Of a DNA stretch of 64,000 nt, positions 1 through 9,271 are shown piece by piece. The position numbers and the translations under genes are program-made. The stretch's first letter is position 1. Every line of letters starts with the position of its first letter. The notes below the pieces were generated by a model. The model did no database searches. It saw only the letters and a program-made list of their open reading frames with translations, and was not told the DNA's origin. The DNA comes from an uncultured Collinsella sp. (GTDB lineage Bacteria > Actinomycetota > Coriobacteriia > Coriobacteriales > Coriobacteriaceae): NCBI GenBank assembly GCA_902490405.1, contig CABUDS010000010.1:1-64000 (forward strand). Direction: 5' to 3'.

Positions 1-1
1 A

Positions 2-38
2 GCGCGGGGTCGGAATCAAACCGGCCCCGCGCTTTTTT
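2..38 (+). terminator. Rho-independent terminator at the left edge
   Basis: GCGCGGGG pairs with CCCCGCGC across a 15-nt loop and is followed by six T. It would end a plus-strand gene lying left of the window. Confidence 0.8.
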
Positions 39-190
39 GTCTATTTGACTCTTATGATCCTCACGGCGTTTTAGCCATGTCGATTGTCCTGACTTCCAGG
101 TCAACAAACCTTGTCTGACACCTCGCCTAACGCGGTGTAGAGTAAAGACGACAGACGCAAGAAGCGGCTCAGAAGCTAAACGAGGTAAGC

Positions 191-1330
191 ATGGAACTCG
201 ACAAACAACAGATCAAGCGGCTGCGCGAGCGTCATCATCGTCGTCACGGTATACGCCCTGCACACAGCGAGGCCATGGAGAATGCCACCCGTTTCCTTAA
301 GCAGGCGTTCAACATACGCGAGGGACGCGCGCCCTATCACGTGATTCGCAAGCGCTTTGTAAACGGGGCGCGCCTGACTGGCTCGCACTTATGCATCCTG
401 ATCATTGCCATGTTGATCGCGAGCATCGGCCTCGATATCGACTCGGACATTGCCATCGTGGGCGCCATGCTCATCTGTCCGCTCATGGGCTCGGTCCTTG
501 CCATGGCATACGGCATCGCCACGCTCGACCGCGAGATTGCCGTCGAGGCAATTGCCGGCCTCGCGCTGCAGATGGTCTTTTGTCTAATCACGTCCACGCT
601 GTACTTTAAGCTCTCGCCCCTTGGCACCACCACGGCCGCCATCATCGACAACTCGACACCGACTGTGTGGGACCTTGCCGTCGCGCTCGCGGGCGGCTTT
701 GCGGGCGGACTGGGCAACTCGCGCGACCAGGAACCCGCCACGCTCATCGCCGGCGTGGCCGTGGCGACCGCGCTCATGCCGCCCCTGTGCGCGGCGGGCT
801 ATGGCATCGCCATCGCAAGCGGGTCGCTGTTTCTCTCGGCCCTCTACGAGTTTGGCATCAACGTGGTCTTTATCGCACTGGCTGCCGAAGCCGTGCTGCT
901 TCTTTTGCGCGTGCCGCTCAAGCGCGACCTCAACGGCGACGGCATTGTGACCGCCGAGGAAAATGCCGAGGTCGATGAGCTGTCACACAAGGTGCGCCGC
1001 CGCATCATCGTGGGCACGGTGATCTTTGCCATCCCCTGCATCGTTATGACCGCGGGATCCATTGGCTCGGCGCAGGCCGGCGTGCAGGACGGCTATGGCG
1101 TCACCGAAACCACGCGCGAGCTTGCCGCGGTGCTGCCGGGCTTTAAGGATTACACCGTTGCCGTCGAGACCTCGGCCACCGAAGGCGAGGAGGAGGGTAT
1201 CGTCGAGCGCGAGGTTGTCGCCCATGTGACGACAAGCGAGGCGCTTGGGGCACACGACCGCCGTGTAGCCCGCAAGCTCATCGACCTCAATGTGCCCGAG
1301 CTCGATCGCGTGGAGTTTGATGTGCAGTAA
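191..1330 (+). CDS. DUF389 family integral membrane protein
   Basis: A 379-residue protein. The first 55 or so residues are basic and hydrophilic. Several hydrophobic segments follow between about residues 58 and 245, including the glycine/proline-rich stretches GAMLICPLMGS and ATALMPPLCAAG that mark the DUF389 core. The last 110 residues are mostly soluble and acidic, with one hydrophobic segment near residue 280. The family's function is not established, so no transport substrate is assigned. GAGGT sits a few bases before the ATG. The gene is monocistronic, preceded by a terminator and converging with the next gene. Family call is from motifs; role unknown. Confidence 0.8.
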   Translation: MELDKQQIKRLRERHHRRHGIRPAHSEAMENATRFLKQAFNIREGRAPYHVIRKRFVNGARLTGSHLCILIIAMLIASIGLDIDSDIAIVGAMLICPLMGSVLAMAYGIATLDREIAVEAIAGLALQMVFCLITSTLYFKLSPLGTTTAAIIDNSTPTVWDLAVALAGGFAGGLGNSRDQEPATLIAGVAVATALMPPLCAAGYGIAIASGSLFLSALYEFGINVVFIALAAEAVLLLLRVPLKRDLNGDGIVTAEENAEVDELSHKVRRRIIVGTVIFAIPCIVMTAGSIGSAQAGVQDGYGVTETTRELAAVLPGFKDYTVAVETSATEGEEEGIVEREVVAHVTTSEALGAHDRRVARKLIDLNVPELDRVEFDVQ

Positions 1331-1455
1331 TACGCGACGTGGGATGGATGCGCGCAGCCGCGAGTCACGACATGGCGCAGACGTGACGCGGGCCACGAGC
1401 AAATAGCGGGACGCGGTCCATGGCCGCGCTCCGCTCGCTGATTTATTGCCGTGAA

Positions 1456-1905
1456 TCAGCTGTCCGCATCGACATCGCCAGACTCCACTGTAAACGCCGG
1501 ACCGGTACTCACCAGATAAAAACGGGTCACCCTGGTATCTCTAAATAGGTAGAGCAAGCCCTGATCGCGTCGGCGCGAAATATACGCCACGTGGACCGTA
1601 CCGAATTCTTCGCCGTTTTCATTCTTTAACACCAGAATGTTGGGGTCGTCCATACGCTCGAACTGTCCATCAACGCAGTTGCCGCCCTTGCCGACCAGTT
1701 GCCACCGATGGTTATCCTCCTCAAGAAAGGCCAGAGTTTCCAGACTTGTTTTGTCATCCCGATAGTAACCATCAATGGCAAAGCCTTCGGAAACGCATTC
1801 CTGCATATAGGATGTTTCTCGATTTATAGCAAACTGCCCTGCAACGCCCAGGAGCACAGCCAGGCAAACCACCGCAAGGGTTATCGAGACAAAACGGCGG
1901 CTCAT
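1456..1905 (-). CDS. Small membrane-anchored or secreted protein of unknown function
   Basis: 149 residues: a basic start (MSRR), one hydrophobic segment (about residues 7-25) that could be a signal peptide or anchor, then a polar domain with cysteines near residues 37 and 76 that could pair outside the cell. There is no lipobox cysteine. I recognise no family. The amino-acid composition is less skewed than in neighbouring antisense frames, which supports real coding. It stands alone, converging with the DUF389 gene. Confidence 0.6.
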   Translation of the reverse strand: MSRRFVSITLAVVCLAVLLGVAGQFAINRETSYMQECVSEGFAIDGYYRDDKTSLETLAFLEEDNHRWQLVGKGGNCVDGQFERMDDPNILVLKNENGEEFGTVHVAYISRRRDQGLLYLFRDTRVTRFYLVSTGPAFTVESGDVDADS

Positions 1906-2107
1906 GTTAGCCAGCCCGGTACTTGTTTAGCGGAGCACGAAACATACTTGGAACCTCCGATATCAGCGCAAACGCCACCTACGGCCTGCCGGCAATCATA
2001 TGTTTCCAACATCAAACCATATGGCAACCACTCGCGAGAGGCGTATCGGCGAACGGTGCGTTTTTGCGCTCCATTGGCCAAACGTCAACGCGCACTACAG
2101 CTCTTGC

Positions 2108-2147
2108 TCGACCTATTCAGATCTTGTCGCATACTACCGTAGATCCC
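2108..2147 (+). repeat. Degenerate partial copy of the right half of the 3305-3435 repeat
   Basis: The stretch from GCTCGACCTATTCAGATC onward matches 3398-3438 (GCTCGGCCTATTCAAATT onward) at about four fifths of positions, including CGCATACT. Only this half is recognisable. It lies in the 270-bp gap between the small membrane protein and the dehydrogenase gene, where nothing else was recognised. Confidence 0.5.
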
Positions 2148-2175
2148 CAACGCTTCCACCCCCAAGAGATCATTT

Positions 2176-3135
2176 TTAGTACGTAAAGAAGCCCTCGCCC
2201 GAGCTTTCGCCCAGCTTACCTTCGTCGAGCATTTTCTTGAGGACGGAGGCCATGGCCTTAAAGTTGTAGGGCATCATCATCTTTTTGAGCAGCGGGCTCA
2301 CCAAGCCCGGGACCTTTTGGTACTGCATGACGATGTTGTACGCCGTCTGGATGCCCACGGTGTCGAACACGCGGAACGGCCCCTTGGGAGCGCCGGTGCC
2401 GCGCGTCCACGCGAGGTCGACGCTCTTGGGGTCACTCACACCCGAGACATACAGGTCAAGGCCCGAAAGCAGCCACGGCACCAACATGGAATTGAGCAGG
2501 TAGCCGTTCTTTTCCTTGTTGACGGGCAGGGCAAGCATGCGGATGTCGTTGGCAAAGTCGACGAGCTCGTCGAAGTAGCGCTTGTCGGTTTGGTCCTGTG
2601 CCATGACCTCGGTCATGTTGTTCTTCCAGATAGAGTTGGCAAAGTGCAGCGACAGGTACTTCTCGGGACGGCCGGTGTACTTGGCAAAGGTGCTCGGCAG
2701 CAGCGTGGATGAGTTGGTCACGATGACGGTCTTTTGCGGCAGAACCGGGGCGAGCTTCTTGTAGAAGTCGATCTTTGCCTGGGTGTCCTCGGCCATAGAC
2801 TCGATGACCAGGTCGGCGTCGGCCACGGCCTTGGCAAGATCGAGCTCCAGCTTGAGTGTGGAGTAGGCACGCTCGACGGCGGCGAGCGCCGCTTCCTTGT
2901 CGAAGGGCTGGGTGCCATCGGCGATACCGGCGCACCACTCGCCCGTGCCGTCCGCCATGCCCTCGATTGCCGCGATGTACTCCTTGCGCACGTGATCGAT
3001 CTTGGGCTGGGTGCGGCCGATGCTGCCCTCGCTGCGCAGCCAAATCGTTACATCAAAGCCGCAGTAGGCAGCCTGAAAGGCAATCTGGCTTCCCAACACG
3101 CCGCCGCCGGCAACACAAACGGTCTTGTAGCTCAT
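2176..3135 (-). CDS. 3-hydroxyacyl-CoA dehydrogenase (3-hydroxybutyryl-CoA dehydrogenase type)
   Basis: A 319-residue NAD-dependent oxidoreductase interconverting 3-hydroxyacyl-CoA and 3-oxoacyl-CoA. The Rossmann motif GGGVLGSQIA is at residues 10-19. The active-site region LSLHFANSIWKNNMTEV carries the expected catalytic His (about residue 183) and Asn. The C-terminal helical domain is present and the length fits the short single-function form, slightly above the usual 280-290. AGAGGG precedes the ATG. It is transcribed alone; the upstream gap holds an unusual inverted repeat and the terminator of the activase gene. Pathway role (butyrate-type or other acyl-CoA metabolism) is not shown by neighbours. 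Confidence 0.85.
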   Translation of the reverse strand: MSYKTVCVAGGGVLGSQIAFQAAYCGFDVTIWLRSEGSIGRTQPKIDHVRKEYIAAIEGMADGTGEWCAGIADGTQPFDKEAALAAVERAYSTLKLELDLAKAVADADLVIESMAEDTQAKIDFYKKLAPVLPQKTVIVTNSSTLLPSTFAKYTGRPEKYLSLHFANSIWKNNMTEVMAQDQTDKRYFDELVDFANDIRMLALPVNKEKNGYLLNSMLVPWLLSGLDLYVSGVSDPKSVDLAWTRGTGAPKGPFRVFDTVGIQTAYNIVMQYQKVPGLVSPLLKKMMMPYNFKAMASVLKKMLDEGKLGESSGEGFFTY

Positions 3136-3304
3136 GGAACGGCCCTCTCTTACGTAATTCCATAGATGTGTATTTATTCAACCGTAAGGATGACGCACGC
3201 TGGGGGTGGGTTCTATAAACGGGCGGTATTTCGCGGCAAACGGCTACATATGTTCATTATCTCAGGGGTTCCGAGGGCAGTTTTTGGTGCCACCGAGACG
3301 TTGT

Positions 3305-3435
3305 TTTCGGAAGTATGCGGCAAATTCCGGAGCCCTCGAGCACACCCCGGTTTTTCACCAATAAAACCGCAGGTACAAAGCTTGGGCATATCCAGTGTGC
3401 TCGGCCTATTCAAATTTTGCCGCATACTTCCGAAA
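3305..3435. repeat. Nested inverted repeat, 131 bp, in a 417-bp gap
   Basis: The outer arms are a perfect 20-bp inverted repeat (3305-3324 with 3416-3435; arm starts TTTCGGAAGTATGCGG). Inside is a second perfect pair, CGAGCACAC at 3337-3345 with GTGTGCTCG at 3395-3403, leaving a 49-nt centre. A partial second copy lies at 2108-2147. No coding was recognised in the gap 3136-3552 apart from this element and the terminator at its right end. Confidence 0.8.
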
Positions 3436-3485
3436 TCCAAGTTCGCAGAGGGTGATAGTTGGACCGTTTACGCAACAGATGTCCA

Positions 3486-3524
3486 GTAAAAACGGGTGGT
3501 AACCGGTACGGCTGCCACCCGTTT
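3486..3524 (-). terminator. Terminator after the dehydratase-activase gene
   Basis: On the minus strand AAACGGGTGG pairs with CCACCCGTTT and is followed by a T run. It lies just beyond the stop of the 1600-residue gene. Confidence 0.75.
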
Positions 3525-3552
3525 GTCCCATATCTAGCCCATAGCAGGCCAG

Positions 3553-6500
3553 TTACTTCTTAATGCCGCGTCCCAGGCGCTCGGCGACCGATGCCACGGC
3601 CTCCTCGCTGGCCGGCCCGCAGCTCACACAGCCGTCATGAGCACGCATCTGGCCGGTGACCTCGTCCATCGCGAGCGGCGCCACCTTCTCGAGCTTAAAG
3701 CCCTTACCGGCGCGCATGTTCTCCTTGGCCACGCTGATCATGAGCTTAATACGGTTGAGCTGGTTGACCTCGGACGCGCCGGGGTCGTAGTCCACCGCGA
3801 CGATGTTGCTCTCGGGATGTTGGCGGCGCAGCTCCTTGATTACGGCCTTGCCCACCACGTGATTGGGCAGGCACGCGAAGGGCTGCGTGCAGATGATGTT
3901 GGGCGCACCGTGATCGATCAGGTCGAGCATCTCGGCCGTGAGCAGCCAGCCCTCGCCCATGTTGTTGCACACCGAAAGCACCGTGCGGGCCTTGTCGGCC
4001 ATGGTGCCGATGCGCTCGGGCGCCTCAAAGCGGCGGGACTTCTCGAGCATCTCCTCCACCGGCGTGCGCATCCAGTCCACCAGCTTGATGAGCGCCTGCA
4101 TGCCCGCGCGCGTAGTGGGAGAGCTTCCCAGCTCGTCCTTCTGCAGCTCGGCGTTGCTCATGGAGTACAGGAAGAAGTCGAGCAGGCCCGGCACCACGGC
4201 CTCGCAGCCCTCGCGCTCGATAACGTCGACCACGTGGTTGTTGGCCGTGGGATGGAACTTGACCAAGATCTCGCCGACCACGCCCACGCGCGGCTTGGTG
4301 CCCTCGCCCACGAGCGGCATGGAGTCGAACGCGCGGATGGCCTCGCGGCACAGCTTGGTGTAGTTATGCCTGTTGAACTTGGGCGCCAGCTTGCGGGCGC
4401 GCGCCATGTACTCCTCGTAGAGTGCGTTCGCCGCACCGGGCGTTGCCTCGTACGGGCGGCAACGATAGAGCATCTGCATCATCACGTCGCCAAAGAGCAC
4501 CGCGTAGACTGCCTGCTTAAGCAGCGCCGGCGTAATCTTAAAGCCGGGGTTGTCCTCGCCCAGCGCCACGGCCGAAAGCGAGATCACCGGAATCTCGGGG
4601 TGGCCGCTCTCGCGCAGGGCCTTGCGGATAAGCGCGATGTAGTTGGTGGCACGGCAGCCACCGCCGGTCTGGCTGATGACCACGGCTGTCTTGGACAGGT
4701 CGTACCGACCGCTCTCGATGGCCTCCATGATCTGACCCGTCACCAGGATCGACGGATAGCAGATGTCGTTGTTCACATAGCGCAGACCGGCCTCGACGGC
4801 ATCGTGGTCAGTCGAGGGCAGCAGCTCCAGGTTGTAGCCGGCACCGCGGAACACCTCTTTGACCAGGTCAAAGTGGATCGGCGCCATCTGCGGGCACAGG
4901 ATGGTGTAACCCTCCTCGCGCATCTGCTCGGTAAAGGGCACCTTGGGCCATGCGGTCGAGGCGCTCTCACGCTGCGCCTCGAACGTGTACTTGCGGCTCG
5001 CGAATGCGGGAGCATCCATGGAGGGTGCCACCGGCGCGGCGTCGCCCTGCTCGTAGGCCTCGCCCGCTGCCGTAGCCTCGGCCAAGCGCTCGGCCTCCTG
5101 GTCCTTGAGCGCCGCCATGAGCGAGCGGATGCGGATGCGCGCAGCGCCCAGGTTGGACACCTCGTCGATCTTGAGCACGGTGTAGATCTTGCCGCTGGCC
5201 TCAAGGATTTCCTGCACCTGGTCGGTGGTCAGAGCGTCCAGGCCACAGCCGAAGGAATTGAGCTGGATCAGATCCAGGTCGTTGCGCATCGTCACAAAAC
5301 GGGCGACGGCATACAGGCGGCTGTGGTACATCCACTGGTCGACGACGCGAATCGGACGCTCAGGCTTTACCAGGTGCGCGAGCGAATCCTCGGTAAAGAC
5401 CGCAAAGCCAAAGCTCGAGATAAGCTCGGGCAGGGCATGGTTGATCTCGGGGTCGTTATGGTAGGGACGACCGGCGAGCACGATGCCGTGACCGCCGTGG
5501 TCCTCGACCCACTTAAGAGCCTCCTCGCCCATGGTCTGGATGTCCTCATGGAAACGCGCATCGGCCTCAAAGGCAGCGTTGACAGCGGCATCGACCTCGG
5601 AGCGCGTGATCTTGGGCCCACGCACGCGACCGCGACCGGCTTGCGCATCGGCCACACGGTCGACGGCGAGCACCTGGTACAGACGGCGCTTGAGCTCGGT
5701 CTTGTCATGATACGGCACAAACGGATACAGGAACTCGATGTTCTGCTCGCGAATCTCGTCGATGTTGAGCGCCAACGCCGTGGGGTAACTCATGACGATG
5801 GGACAGTTATAGCAGTTGCCAGCTGTCGGATCCTCCTTGCGCTCCCAGCGCACGCACGGCATCCAGATGAAATCGACGTCGCGGTCAATGAGGTTCATCA
5901 CGTGGCCGTGGCTCATCTTGGCCGGATAGCACACGCTCTCGGACGGCATGGACTCGATGCCCGCCTGGTAGGTCTTCTTGCTCGACTGGTCGGACAGCTG
6001 CACGCTAAAGCCCAGGCGCGTAAAGAACGCATGCCAGAAGGGGTAGTTCTCGTACATGTTGAGTGCGCGCGGAATACCCACGGTGCCGCGCGGGGCCTCG
6101 TCGGGGCTCAGCACCTCGCGGTTAAAGAGCAGCTCGTTTTTCTTTTTGAAGAGGTTGGGGGCCTCGGTCTTCTGCTTTTTGTGGCCGGCGCCCTTCTCGC
6201 AGCGGTTACCGGTAATGAAGCGCCTACCGCCGCCAAAGTCGTTGACGGTAAGCTGGCAGTTGTTGGAGCAGCGACCGCAGCGGACATGCTTTTGCGTCAC
6301 GGTGAGGTGCGCGATGTCCTCGGCAGAAAGGATGGTCGAGGTGCCGTCGGCGCCGGCGCGATCGCGGGCGAGCAGGGCCGCACCGTAGGCGCCCATGCAG
6401 CCGGCGATGTCGGGACGCACGGCATGCACGCCGGTGAGCTGCTCAAATGCGCGCAGCGTGGCATCGGACATAAAGGTGCCGCCCTGGACGATCACCTGGC

Positions 6501-8355
6501 TGCCGATCTCCTTGGGGTCGCGCAGCTTAATGACCTTGAACAGGGCATTCTTGATGACGGAATAGGACAGGCCGGCCGCGATGTCACCCACCGTGGCGCC
6601 TTCCTTTTGCGCCTGCTTGACGCGCGAGTTCATAAAGACCGTGCAGCGGCTGCCCAGGTCGACGGGGGCCTTGGCATGGATGGCGGCATCGGCAAACGCG
6701 CGCACGTCCATGTTCATAGACACGGCGAAACTCTCGATAAAGCTGCCGCAGCCCGACGAGCAGGCCTCGTTGAGCATGATGTGCTCAATCACGCCGTCCT
6801 TGACGCGCAAGCACTTCATGTCCTGGCCGCCGATGTCCAGGATAAACTCGACGCCGGGCAGGAATGCCTTGGCGCCGCGCAGGTGCGCGACGGTCTCGAT
6901 CTCGCCGGAATCGGCCTTGAGGGCCTCGATGAGCAGCGCCTCGCCGTAACCCGTGGTGGTCACGTGGCCGATGGTGCAGCCGGCGGGGATGTGATTGTAG
7001 AAATCGGCCATGATGACCTTGGCCGTGCCCAGGATGTCGCCGTTGTTGTTGCCGTACCAGGTGTGCAGCAGCTGGCCATCCTCGCCCACGAGCGCGGCTT
7101 TCATGGTGGTAGAGCCGGCGTCGATACCGATGAACACGCGGCCGGTGTAGCCGTCGAGCTTGCCCTTGGGGACGACCTCGGTGTCGTGGCGGGTCTTGAA
7201 CTCGGCAAAGTCCTCGTCGGTGGCAAAAAGCGGATCCAGGCGCTCGACCTCGGCACCCTGCGTGTCGCCCAAGCTGTCGATGGCCTCGATAAGCTGCGGG
7301 AACGTGCTGAGCTTGTTGGACTCGTGCGCCATGGCGGCGCCGCTCGCCACAAACAGGTGGGCGTTTTGGGGCACAATGCGGTGCTCCTCGTCCAGGTTGA
7401 GCGTGAGGTAGAAGCGGTGGCGCAGCTCGGAGAGGTACTGCAGCGGGCCGCCCAGGAAGGCGACGTTGCCGCGGATGGGGCGGCCGCACGCCAGGCCCGA
7501 GATGGTCTGGGTCACGACGGCTTGGAAGATGGAGGCCGCCACGTCCTCGGGGCGGGCACCCTCGTTGAGGAGCGGCTGCACATCGGTCTTGGCAAAGACG
7601 CCGCAGCGACTGGCGATGGGATAGATGGTGGTGGCGTTGGCCGCGAGCTCGTTGAGGCCGCTCGCGTCGGTGTGCAGCAGGGTTGCCATCTGATCGATGA
7701 ACGCGCCCGTGCCGCCGGCGCAGGTACCGTTCATGCGCTGCTCGATGCCGTTGTCGAAGTAGATGATCTTGGCGTCCTCGCCGCCCAGCTCGATGGCGAC
7801 GTCGGTGGCCGGGATGAGGGTCTCGACGGCGCGTTTGCTGGCGATGACCTCCTGGACAAACTCCAGCTCGAGCCACTGGGACAGTAGCAGGCCGCCCGAG
7901 CCGGTAATGGCGCAGGTCATTTGGGCCGTCGGCAGCACGGTTGCAGCACCCTCGAACAGGTCGCGGGCGCAGGCACGGACGTCGGTGTGGTGGCGCTGGT
8001 ACTTGGCGTAGACGATCTGGTTGTCGTCGTTGAGCACAGCGAGCTTAACGGTGGTGGAGCCCACGTCGATGCCCAGGTGCAGGTTGCCGCGGGCGGCCTC
8101 GGGGTTGAAGATTGCGCCTTCGGGGGCGTGGACAGCGGTAGCGGCTACGGGATCTGCAGCGTTGGCCGCGGTTGCGTCAGTCGTTGCGCCGGCAACGAAT
8201 GCCTCCCCCGCCGCGCTCTTAGCCTCGGCGACTTTCTCAGTGACTATCTCGGCAGCAGCGGTCGCCGCCTTCTGCGCGGCATCCGCCACGGCGGGCGCGG
8301 CCTCACGCGCGGCAGCGACCATACGGTCCTTAATGCCCTCGACGAGTTTGCTCAT
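3553..8355 (-). CDS. Giant 2-hydroxyacyl-CoA dehydratase activase-like protein
   Basis: 1600 residues. Residues 1-85 are an Ala-rich, low-complexity extension. Two BadF/HgdC-type ASKHA ATPase modules follow, starting at LGIDVGSTTVKLAVL (about 94) and FIGIDAGSTTMKAALV (about 415). Each has the cysteine pair that in HgdC holds a shared iron-sulfur cluster (TCAGGTGAFID and SRCGVF in the first; ACSSGCGSFIE and SRCTVF in the second). Then come a CGRCSNNC cysteine cluster (about 720) and a long C-terminal part resembling DUF2229 and dehydratase-subunit proteins. In known systems such activases use ATP to inject an electron into a dehydratase. No separate dehydratase subunit genes are adjacent. It follows the TetR gene by 12 bp, so it is probably co-transcribed and regulated by it. 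AGGAGAG precedes the ATG. Family secure; substrate unknown. Confidence 0.85.
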   Translation of the reverse strand: MSKLVEGIKDRMVAAAREAAPAVADAAQKAATAAAEIVTEKVAEAKSAAGEAFVAGATTDATAANAADPVAATAVHAPEGAIFNPEAARGNLHLGIDVGSTTVKLAVLNDDNQIVYAKYQRHHTDVRACARDLFEGAATVLPTAQMTCAITGSGGLLLSQWLELEFVQEVIASKRAVETLIPATDVAIELGGEDAKIIYFDNGIEQRMNGTCAGGTGAFIDQMATLLHTDASGLNELAANATTIYPIASRCGVFAKTDVQPLLNEGARPEDVAASIFQAVVTQTISGLACGRPIRGNVAFLGGPLQYLSELRHRFYLTLNLDEEHRIVPQNAHLFVASGAAMAHESNKLSTFPQLIEAIDSLGDTQGAEVERLDPLFATDEDFAEFKTRHDTEVVPKGKLDGYTGRVFIGIDAGSTTMKAALVGEDGQLLHTWYGNNNGDILGTAKVIMADFYNHIPAGCTIGHVTTTGYGEALLIEALKADSGEIETVAHLRGAKAFLPGVEFILDIGGQDMKCLRVKDGVIEHIMLNEACSSGCGSFIESFAVSMNMDVRAFADAAIHAKAPVDLGSRCTVFMNSRVKQAQKEGATVGDIAAGLSYSVIKNALFKVIKLRDPKEIGSQVIVQGGTFMSDATLRAFEQLTGVHAVRPDIAGCMGAYGAALLARDRAGADGTSTILSAEDIAHLTVTQKHVRCGRCSNNCQLTVNDFGGGRRFITGNRCEKGAGHKKQKTEAPNLFKKKNELLFNREVLSPDEAPRGTVGIPRALNMYENYPFWHAFFTRLGFSVQLSDQSSKKTYQAGIESMPSESVCYPAKMSHGHVMNLIDRDVDFIWMPCVRWERKEDPTAGNCYNCPIVMSYPTALALNIDEIREQNIEFLYPFVPYHDKTELKRRLYQVLAVDRVADAQAGRGRVRGPKITRSEVDAAVNAAFEADARFHEDIQTMGEEALKWVEDHGGHGIVLAGRPYHNDPEINHALPELISSFGFAVFTEDSLAHLVKPERPIRVVDQWMYHSRLYAVARFVTMRNDLDLIQLNSFGCGLDALTTDQVQEILEASGKIYTVLKIDEVSNLGAARIRIRSLMAALKDQEAERLAEATAAGEAYEQGDAAPVAPSMDAPAFASRKYTFEAQRESASTAWPKVPFTEQMREEGYTILCPQMAPIHFDLVKEVFRGAGYNLELLPSTDHDAVEAGLRYVNNDICYPSILVTGQIMEAIESGRYDLSKTAVVISQTGGGCRATNYIALIRKALRESGHPEIPVISLSAVALGEDNPGFKITPALLKQAVYAVLFGDVMMQMLYRCRPYEATPGAANALYEEYMARARKLAPKFNRHNYTKLCREAIRAFDSMPLVGEGTKPRVGVVGEILVKFHPTANNHVVDVIEREGCEAVVPGLLDFFLYSMSNAELQKDELGSSPTTRAGMQALIKLVDWMRTPVEEMLEKSRRFEAPERIGTMADKARTVLSVCNNMGEGWLLTAEMLDLIDHGAPNIICTQPFACLPNHVVGKAVIKELRRQHPESNIVAVDYDPGASEVNQLNRIKLMISVAKENMRAGKGFKLEKVAPLAMDEVTGQMRAHDGCVSCGPASEEAVASVAERLGRGIKK

Positions 8356-8367
8356 CTGTCTCTCCTC

Positions 8368-9078
8368 TTAGTTATGGGACTCAACGGACACGGCGGTGTC
8401 GACCGCGTCTTCGAGCTGCAAGTTCAATAGCTTCATGCCGTATTCCGGCACGTTGATATCGATGGGTTGGCCATACAAGTCGCCGGGACGCACAAAGGCG
8501 ATAACCGTCATAATGCGTGCCATGGCCTCGGGCGATTCGGTGAGCCCACGCTCAAACCAGCGCTGAATCATGCCGACCTCGGCACTCACAACGTAGGTGA
8601 CGTAGTAGTCAAAGAACGTACCCAGCGCTAGGCCCAAAATGCCCGTCTGCGCACGCGGCACCACAGCCTCACGCGCGGTGTCGATAATCCTTTTAATAAA
8701 GGCCTGGTCGCCGCCCGGACCCAGCAGCGCACCGATTAAGTCGCGGTTGGCCGCAAGATAACGCAGCAGATCAACCGAACCGGGCGCCGGCTCGAGCTCA
8801 TCGATGTTGTGATAGAGATCGGGCAGCTGAGCTGCGGTGATGAGCTCAATGCGCTCACGGATCTCGGCCAGCAAGCCGTCCTCGATTTGATTGATAAAGT
8901 CGGGGATATCGCGGTAATGCGAATAGAACGTGCGGCGCGTAAGGCCAGCGCGCTCGGTGAGCGACGCGACATTAATGCGCGAAAGGTCGCCGCTTTCGGC
9001 AAGCTCGCTGGCAAGTGCCTGGCGAAGGGCACGCTGCGAGCGAAGGGACCGGCGATCGCATTTCTCGAGCTGGGACAA
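8368..9078 (-). CDS. TetR-family transcriptional regulator
   Basis: 236 residues. The N-terminal helix-turn-helix includes INVASLTERAGLTRRTFYSHY (about residues 35-55), a clear TetR signature. The C-terminal domain is variable and helical, as expected for ligand binding. The start is taken as TTG at 9078 because AGGAGG lies four bases upstream and no in-frame ATG has a comparable site. It is the first gene of a two-gene unit with the giant activase. Palindromes at 9101-9116 and 9130-9144 are candidate autoregulatory operators. The ligand is unknown; an acyl-CoA or precursor would fit the neighbour but is speculation. Confidence 0.85.
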   Translation of the reverse strand: MSQLEKCDRRSLRSQRALRQALASELAESGDLSRINVASLTERAGLTRRTFYSHYRDIPDFINQIEDGLLAEIRERIELITAAQLPDLYHNIDELEPAPGSVDLLRYLAANRDLIGALLGPGGDQAFIKRIIDTAREAVVPRAQTGILGLALGTFFDYYVTYVVSAEVGMIQRWFERGLTESPEAMARIMTVIAFVRPGDLYGQPIDINVPEYGMKLLNLQLEDAVDTAVSVESHN

Positions 9079-9100
9079 GCGTCCTCCTTGCTACTCAGCC

Positions 9101-9144
9101 TGTGCGCTATTGCACAGTGCGAGTATTATTGCACACCGTGTGCA
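9101..9144. promoter_or_regulatory. Candidate TetR operators upstream of the tetR-activase unit
   Basis: TGCACACCGTGTGCA (9130-9144) is a perfect 7+1+7 palindrome. TGTGC and GCACA flank six bases at 9101-9116. Both share TATTGCACA as a direct repeat. The position, 20-65 bp before the TetR start, suits autoregulation. Confidence 0.5.
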
Positions 9145-9170
9145 TCAACACGTAAAGGCAATATTTTGAT

Positions 9171-9202
9171 TGTGGCAAAGGGACTGTCTTTTTGTCACAT
9201 TA
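9171..9202. repeat. 32-bp direct repeat, left copy, flanking the small-peptide locus
   Basis: Imperfect hairpin TGTGGCAAAGGGACTGTC, continuing to GTCACATTA. It matches 9587-9618 at 28 of 32 positions in the same orientation. Confidence 0.7.
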
Positions 9203-9236
9203 GGTTGCGCTCAGCTTTTAGAAGCGACATTGCCGA

Positions 9237-9265
9237 TTGTCCAAAATGTCATTCGTGGGTAGAAT
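9237..9265 (+). promoter_or_regulatory. Promoter of the putative antisense RNA
   Basis: TTGTCC (9237-9242), a 17-bp spacer, then TAGAAT (9260-9265). This is the best sigma-70-like match in the gap and points toward the bidirectional terminator at 9321-9356. Confidence 0.55.
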
Positions 9266-9271
9266 GGTGTC

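Noticed and set aside
3637..7887. Very long plus-strand open frame opposite the activase gene
   Set aside because: Antisense shadow of a GC-rich gene: His/Arg/Leu/Val-rich composition, no recognisable motif, and the minus-strand frame has clear domains.
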